This document shows, one piece after another, positions 6,587 through 9,459 of a stretch of DNA of 9,459 nucleotides (within the stretch, counting starts at the first letter, position 1; every line of letters starts with the position of its first letter). Where the stretch lies: positions 1-9,459 of the forward strand of contig DBWC01000067.1 in assembly GCA_002308615.1 (NCBI GenBank), written 5' to 3'. Made by a program: the position numbers and the translations under genes. Below the pieces are notes generated by a model, which was not told the origin of the DNA, did not search any database, and saw only the letters and a list, made by a program, of their open reading frames with translations. Source of the stretch: Clostridiales bacterium UBA1248. GTDB taxonomy: Bacteria > Bacillota > Clostridia > Oscillospirales > CAG-272.

Positions 6587-7282
6587 TCAGATATCAAGTA
6601 ATTTATATATTTGAGATAATTCGGTTATTATGTGATCGGGTTTTACCGCTTGGTTTTCCGTATAAGTCCCGTATCTGTCAAAAAGACAGGTGTCAAGACC
6701 GAACGCGGCGCCGCCCGCTATATCCGCCGTAAGAGAATCGCCCAGAACGAGCGTCTTATCCGGGGCAAAATCCGGGATACATTCGCGGACTTTTTCAAAA
6801 TATCGCGGATCCGGTTTGTTATACCCGACAAGCTCGGATATAAAATATCCGTCCGTCATTTTATCTATCCCGCTCGCCCTGACGCGCGGAAGCTGAACTC
6901 TCGCCGTGCCGTTTGAGATTATGTAAACTCTGATCTTGCCGCGGCATTTATTTAAAAGCTCTTTCGCTCCGTCTATCCACGGCGCGCATTCGGATAAATT
7001 CTTTTCGTAGAGAGCGGCGGCGGATTTTCCGTCCCCGTTTATGCCGTTTGCTTTGAAAAACTCGACGAATCGCATATCGATAAGCTGCGTTCGCGTTATC
7101 TCGCCCAACTCGAGCCGTTTCCACAGACTGTCGTTGTACGCGGAATATGCGTCCGTCAGCTTTTTATCGGGATTTTTGCCGTACTGCATAAGCAGGCGCG
7201 ACACGGCGGTACGCTCCGCCAGATCAAAGTCAAGAAGCGTATTGTCAAGATCTGCAAGCAAAACTGTGTATTTTTTACCCAT
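6587..7282 (-). CDS. HAD-superfamily phosphatase, YjjG/YfnB-like nucleotidase
   Basis: The protein of about 231 residues has all four HAD motifs: DLDNT with nucleophile and acid/base Asp (D11 and D13 counted from this start), ISNGT (S123), the Lys in GYNKPDP (K156), and LGDSLTAD (D182, D187). The helical cap between motifs I and II, the length and the LWKRLELGEITRTQL and ELVGYNKPDPRYF segments fit the YjjG/YfnB subgroup, whose characterised members dephosphorylate pyrimidine and non-canonical nucleoside monophosphates. The reaction here is inferred. I chose the ATG at 7282; an in-frame GTG at 7291 adds three residues, and neither start has a convincing ribosome-binding site. It is the first gene of a likely minus-strand operon with the lipoprotein and MATE genes and has a good promoter at 7324-7352. 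Confidence 0.85.
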   Translation of the reverse strand: MGKKYTVLLADLDNTLLDFDLAERTAVSRLLMQYGKNPDKKLTDAYSAYNDSLWKRLELGEITRTQLIDMRFVEFFKANGINGDGKSAAALYEKNLSECAPWIDGAKELLNKCRGKIRVYIISNGTARVQLPRVRASGIDKMTDGYFISELVGYNKPDPRYFEKVRECIPDFAPDKTLVLGDSLTADIAGGAAFGLDTCLFDRYGTYTENQAVKPDHIITELSQIYKLLDI

Positions 7283-7323
7283 ACGTATCACTTTGACATT
7301 CTTTTTTAGTATTATAATATATT

Positions 7324-7352
7324 ATTATAGTTATTTTATGGATAACCGGCAA
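7324..7352 (-). promoter_or_regulatory. Sigma-A promoter of the HAD-lipoprotein-MATE operon
   Basis: On the minus strand TTGCCG (7347-7352) and TATAAT (7324-7329) are separated by exactly 17 bases. Transcription would start near 7317, giving a leader of about 35 bases before the ATG. A second TATAAT lies at 7310-7315 but without a matching -35. Confidence 0.65.
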
Positions 7353-7423
7353 ACCCGCGGTGAATGTTGCAGATAATGAATGTAAAAAATAAATGAACAA
7401 AAACATTTACAAAATCATATTTA

Positions 7424-7447
7424 ATTATTCCGAATAATCGGTATAAT
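7424..7447 (+). promoter_or_regulatory. SGNH gene promoter region with 15-base palindrome
   Basis: TATAAT at 7442-7447 is a good -10 for the downstream SGNH gene; the -35 at the expected place (about 7419-7424, ATTTAA) is poor. Immediately upstream, ATTATTC-C-GAATAAT (7424-7438) is a perfect 7-bp inverted repeat around one central base and covers the spacer and -35 edge. A regulator bound there could repress or activate. This is inference from position and symmetry only. Confidence 0.5.
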
Positions 7448-7476
7448 GGTAATATAAAATATAAAGGAGTTATAAT

Positions 7477-8028
7477 ATGAAAAAAGCGGCGCTTTTGGGA
7501 GATTCGATACGTCTTTTGGGCTACGGTCAGAGATGCGCGGAGCTGTTATCCGATGAATTTGAAACGTTTTTGCCTGACGACAACGGCAGATTTGCAAAAT
7601 ACACGCACCGTATGGTCATGTTCGAATGGAAGCCGATGCTTGAGGGCGCGGACGTCATACATTGGAACAACGGTCTGTGGGACGTCTGCGATTTAGGCGA
7701 CGGACCGTTTACGCCGATAGATGAATACGTACAGACGCTTTTAAGAATAGAGGCGGTGCTGCATAAATACAGCAAAAACGTAATTTTCGCAACGTCAACA
7801 CCGGCAAAACCGCCGATGTGGGGACACGATATAAACCGGGCGATAGCGTATAACGAGGCGGCGGTAAAAGCGCTTTCCGCCCGCGGCGTCGTTATAAACG
7901 ATCTTTTCTCGCTTGTCGCGGCAGATATAGACGGCAATATATGCGAAGATCTATTGCATCTTTCCGATAAAGGCATAGAGCTCTGCGCAAAGCAGACGGC
8001 TGATATCATAAGAAAAACGGTAAAATAA
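7477..8028 (+). CDS. SGNH/GDSL-family hydrolase
   Basis: The 183-residue protein has the conserved blocks of SGNH hydrolases: GDSI at 8-11 with nucleophile S10, the block III region HWNNGLWD at 62-69 (N64/N65), and DLLHLS at 158-163 with D158 and H161 completing the triad. Members are esterases acting on acetylated sugars, lipids or peptidoglycan. No signal peptide or membrane segment is visible, so a cytoplasmic role, such as deacetylating imported sugars, is plausible but unproven. AAAGGAG lies 7 bases before the ATG. The gene is divergent from the HAD operon and is followed after 127 bases by the spore-protein gene. No intrinsic terminator with a U-tract separates them, so read-through is possible. 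The family call is strong; the substrate is unknown. Confidence 0.85.
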   Translation: MKKAALLGDSIRLLGYGQRCAELLSDEFETFLPDDNGRFAKYTHRMVMFEWKPMLEGADVIHWNNGLWDVCDLGDGPFTPIDEYVQTLLRIEAVLHKYSKNVIFATSTPAKPPMWGHDINRAIAYNEAAVKALSARGVVINDLFSLVAADIDGNICEDLLHLSDKGIELCAKQTADIIRKTVK

Positions 8029-8039
8029 CAAAAATTTCC

Positions 8040-8071
8040 TTGTTATAACAATACGGCTTTTGCACATAATA
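8040..8071 (+). promoter_or_regulatory. Sigma-G-like forespore promoter with perfect palindrome
   Basis: CATAATA (8065-8071) matches the sigma-G -10 consensus CATNHTA, and TTATA (8043-8047) matches four of five positions of the -35 consensus GHATR, with a 17-base spacer. That is what a spore-protein gene should have. The -35 lies inside a perfect 12-base palindrome TTGTTATAACAA (8040-8051), which also pairs with TAACAA at 8026-8031 overlapping the SGNH stop codon. The palindrome may be an operator or an AT-rich coincidence. Confidence 0.5.
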
Positions 8072-8077
8072 ACATCG

Positions 8078-8121
8078 AAGCCGAAAGGCTTTATATCACA
8101 CGCGAGTCTTTTTGACTTCGC
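8078..8121 (+). other. Structured 5' leader of the spore-protein mRNA
   Basis: Starting at about the predicted transcription start, AAGCC-GAAA-GGCTT (8078-8091) forms a 5-bp stem closed by a GNRA tetraloop. A second hairpin (8102-8121) pairs GCGAGTC with GACTTCGC around a T5 loop with one bulged T. A terminal hairpin of this kind could stabilise the transcript. No riboswitch family is recognised. Confidence 0.4.
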
Positions 8122-8155
8122 TTTATATAAGAATTTGAAAGGAATCAATATTATT

Positions 8156-8347
8156 ATGGCAAAGCATGTAGTTCCCGATGCAAAGGATGCTCTCAACCGT
8201 TTCAAAATGGAGGCCGCTTCCGAAGTCGGCGTAAACCTTAAAAACGGCTACAACGGTGATCTTACCTCCAGACAGGCCGGTTCAGTCGGCGGTCAGATGG
8301 TCAAAAAGATGATCGAAAGCTACGAAAATTCTATAAAGACCAGATAA
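8156..8347 (+). CDS. Alpha/beta-type small acid-soluble spore protein (SASP)
   Basis: The 63-residue protein is a clear alpha/beta-type SASP, which coats and protects DNA in the dormant spore and is degraded by the GPR protease at germination. The signature runs through FKMEAASEVGVNL (16-28), containing the GPR cleavage region near A21-S22-E23, and GYNGDLTSRQAGSVGGQMVKKMI (31-53), the strongly conserved DNA-binding half. The ATG at 8156 is preceded by AAAGGAA (8138-8144) at a slightly long 11-base spacing. An upstream in-frame ATG at 8060 exists but would precede the predicted sigma-G -10 element and adds unconserved residues. The gene is monocistronic, with a forespore-type promoter and a terminator 13 bases after the stop. 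It shows that the organism is a spore former or descends from one. Confidence 0.95.
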   Translation: MAKHVVPDAKDALNRFKMEAASEVGVNLKNGYNGDLTSRQAGSVGGQMVKKMIESYENSIKTR

Positions 8348-8360
8348 CGATTCAAAACAA

Positions 8361-8390
8361 AAACCCGCCGCGCAGAAGCGCGGCGGGTTT
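8361..8390. terminator. Bidirectional terminator between SASP and DHH genes
   Basis: A perfect 13-bp stem, AAACCCGCCGCGC / GCGCGGCGGGTTT, encloses an AGAA loop. On the minus strand it is followed by TTTTTGTTTT-like sequence, giving a strong terminator for the DHH gene. On the plus strand TTTGCTTTG follows, weaker but serviceable for the SASP gene. It lies centrally between convergent stop codons at 8347 and 8402. Confidence 0.92.
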
Positions 8391-8401
8391 GCTTTGTCAT
8401 A

Positions 8402-9325
8402 TTATGCGTTCAACGCGGATATTATATCGGGAAGCATGGAATCGACCCTGTCGTTGTCAAGCTGGCAGGTGCCGGCGTTTTTATGTCCGCCGCCGCCGTA
8501 TTTGAGGCAAAGCTCGCCGATATCGACCTCGGAGCCGCGGTTCACAATGGATTTGCCTATCATGACAGCCGTGTTCTGCTTCTGGAAGCCCCACGCCACG
8601 TGGACGGAGATCTGTGTTTCCGGATACAGCGCGTATATCATAAAGCGGTTGCCCGCGTGTATGACTTCTTCATTGCGCAGATCGAGTATGACGACCTTGC
8701 CCTCGACTTTTGCTATGCGCCTGAGCTGCGCTTTGAAAAGCTCCGCCTGCTCATAGTAGAGGTCAACGCGCTCCTTGACGTCCGGCAGCTCGAGTATCTG
8801 GTCTATATCGTGTTCAAGACAGTAGCCAATGAGCTCCATCATAAGATCGTAGTTTGAAATGCGGAACGTATGGAAGCGTCCGAGACCCGTACGCGGGTCC
8901 ATTATGTAATGCAGAAGCACCCATTTTTTCGGCTCGAGAATATCTTCAAGCGTGAAGTCCGCGCTGTCGCCTTTGTCGACGGCGGCCATTATCTCCTCTG
9001 TGATACGGGGAAGAGCGTCCTTTCCGCCGAAATAGTTATATACGACTCTCGCCGCGCTTCTCGCGTCAGGATCGATTATAAGCTTTTTCGTATCGGCCGG
9101 GTCAAGACGGCTTATTTCGGATTCGTGGTGGTCAAACGCAAGACCTACGCGCGGATCGTAAGGCAGATTCGTTGTTATATCATTCTCGGAAAGCTCGATC
9201 TTGCCGTCCTGTACGTCCTTCGGATGCACGAATTTTATGCTGTCCAGTATACCGAGCTCTCTCAGTATCATGGCGCATACCAGACCGTCAAAATCACTTC
9301 TTGTCACCAAACGCTTTTTTTCCAT
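8402..9325 (-). CDS. DHH/DHHA1-family phosphoesterase
   Basis: The 307-residue cytosolic protein has the DHH phosphoesterase motifs: SDFDG at 10-14 (D11, D13), FDHHESE at 64-70 (D65, H66, H67), AVDKGDSADF at 115-124 (D117, D120), and the DHHA1-type GGGGHKNAG at 277-285 (H281). These residues bind two Mn ions in enzymes that cleave phosphodiester or phosphoanhydride bonds (NrnA nanoRNase/pAp phosphatase, c-di-AMP phosphodiesterases, exopolyphosphatases). The first motif's usual His is replaced by R9. The VTRSDFDGLVCA and DITTNLPY segments resemble a subgroup often labelled exopolyphosphatase-like; its true substrate is not known to me. No membrane, PAS or GGDEF domains precede it, so it is not GdpP. 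AAGGAGAT is well placed before the ATG. It is a single-gene unit with its own promoter and terminator. Confidence 0.88.
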   Translation of the reverse strand: MEKKRLVTRSDFDGLVCAMILRELGILDSIKFVHPKDVQDGKIELSENDITTNLPYDPRVGLAFDHHESEISRLDPADTKKLIIDPDARSAARVVYNYFGGKDALPRITEEIMAAVDKGDSADFTLEDILEPKKWVLLHYIMDPRTGLGRFHTFRISNYDLMMELIGYCLEHDIDQILELPDVKERVDLYYEQAELFKAQLRRIAKVEGKVVILDLRNEEVIHAGNRFMIYALYPETQISVHVAWGFQKQNTAVMIGKSIVNRGSEVDIGELCLKYGGGGHKNAGTCQLDNDRVDSMLPDIISALNA

Positions 9326-9355
9326 ATCAGTATCTCCTTAAAATATCTTTTTATC

Positions 9356-9384
9356 ATTGTACCACATTTTTTATGATATGTCAA
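9356..9384 (-). promoter_or_regulatory. Sigma-A promoter of the DHH gene
   Basis: On the minus strand TTGACA (9379-9384) and TACAAT (9356-9361) are exactly 17 bases apart, a near-perfect housekeeping promoter. Transcription would begin around 9349, giving a short leader of about 24 bases with AAGGAGAT (9332-9339) as ribosome-binding site. Confidence 0.85.
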
Positions 9385-9453
9385 GAAAAAAATAAAAACA
9401 AACGGAATTGCGCCCGCCGGTCACATCAAAAGTGACGCGGACGGGCGCAGTTC
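9385..9453 (-). terminator. Terminator of a minus-strand gene beyond the right edge
   Basis: A long stem (9405-9453) has GAATTGCGCCCG pairing with CGGGCGCAGTTC (one G-U), then CCGGTCAC pairing with GTGAC-GCGG across two single-base bulges, and an ATCAAAA loop. On the minus strand it runs into a T-rich stretch down to 9385. The stretch ends exactly where the -35 of the DHH promoter begins, so terminator and next promoter are packed back to back. The gene it ends is outside the window. Confidence 0.75.
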
Positions 9454-9459
9454 GTATAT

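Noticed and set aside
7406..7411. TTTACA as the -35 of the SGNH promoter
   Set aside because: It is 30 bases from the TATAAT at 7442, far too long a spacer, and no other -10 lies at 17 bases.
8060..8155. Extended N-terminus for the spore protein from an upstream in-frame ATG
   Set aside because: The start would lie upstream of the predicted sigma-G -10 element, and the added residues are encoded by leader hairpins. SASPs are normally about 60-70 residues, as given by the ATG at 8156.
8870..9376. Plus-strand frame of 168 codons opposite the DHH gene
   Set aside because: It lies antisense to a gene with intact DHH and DHHA1 motifs and runs through that gene's own promoter; there is no ribosome-binding site.
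1..9459. CRISPR array, tRNA or rRNA genes, transposase, phage or toxin-antitoxin genes
   Set aside because: No regularly spaced repeats with unique spacers, cloverleaf, rRNA-like stretches or matching protein families were seen on either strand.

Overview
The window looks like chromosome from an endospore-forming clostridial Firmicute, probably a gut or anaerobic lineage. The best single clue is an alpha/beta-type small acid-soluble spore protein (8156-8347). Clostridia-like AT-rich intergenic regions with sigma-A promoters, purine-rich Shine-Dalgarno sites and heavy use of ATA for isoleucine agree with this. I cannot name a genus. Seven protein genes cover nearly the whole window. I see no rRNA, tRNA, CRISPR array, transposase or phage gene.

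Left part (1-3822): a GH78-like alpha-L-rhamnosidase family protein on the minus strand is divergent from a UPF0371/DUF1846 protein of unknown function on the plus strand. A compact AT-rich intergenic region between them carries a near-consensus promoter for the UPF0371 gene, which ends at a strong terminator. At the left edge, beyond the GH78 gene, lie a degenerate palindrome and a hairpin that may belong to the regulatory region of a gene outside the window.

Middle (3823-7476): a 273-base non-coding block is packed with hairpins. It is bounded by two 35-base arrays of five heptamers in inverted orientation, and the right array supplies the last codons of a MATE transporter gene. Reading leftward from 7352, a HAD nucleotidase-like phosphatase, a BMP/PnrA-like lipoprotein and the MATE exporter form a probable minus-strand operon (gaps of 20 and 49 bases). 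A hairpin sits in the second gap, just before the MATE start. A role in handling nucleosides, nucleotides or their analogues is plausible but inferred from family membership only.

Right part (7424-9459): a small intracellular SGNH/GDSL hydrolase with a palindrome next to its promoter is followed by the spore-protein gene, which has a sigma-G-like promoter and a structured leader. The spore gene converges on a DHH/DHHA1 phosphoesterase gene across a bidirectional terminator with a 13-bp stem. The DHH gene has its own near-perfect sigma-A promoter, directly next to the terminator of an upstream minus-strand gene outside the window.

The most unusual item is the heptamer-bounded hairpin element at 3826-4098 and its invasion of the MATE C-terminus. 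The other points of interest are the uncharacterised UPF0371 protein, the altered acid motif in the GH78 protein, and the hairpin between the lipoprotein and MATE genes.
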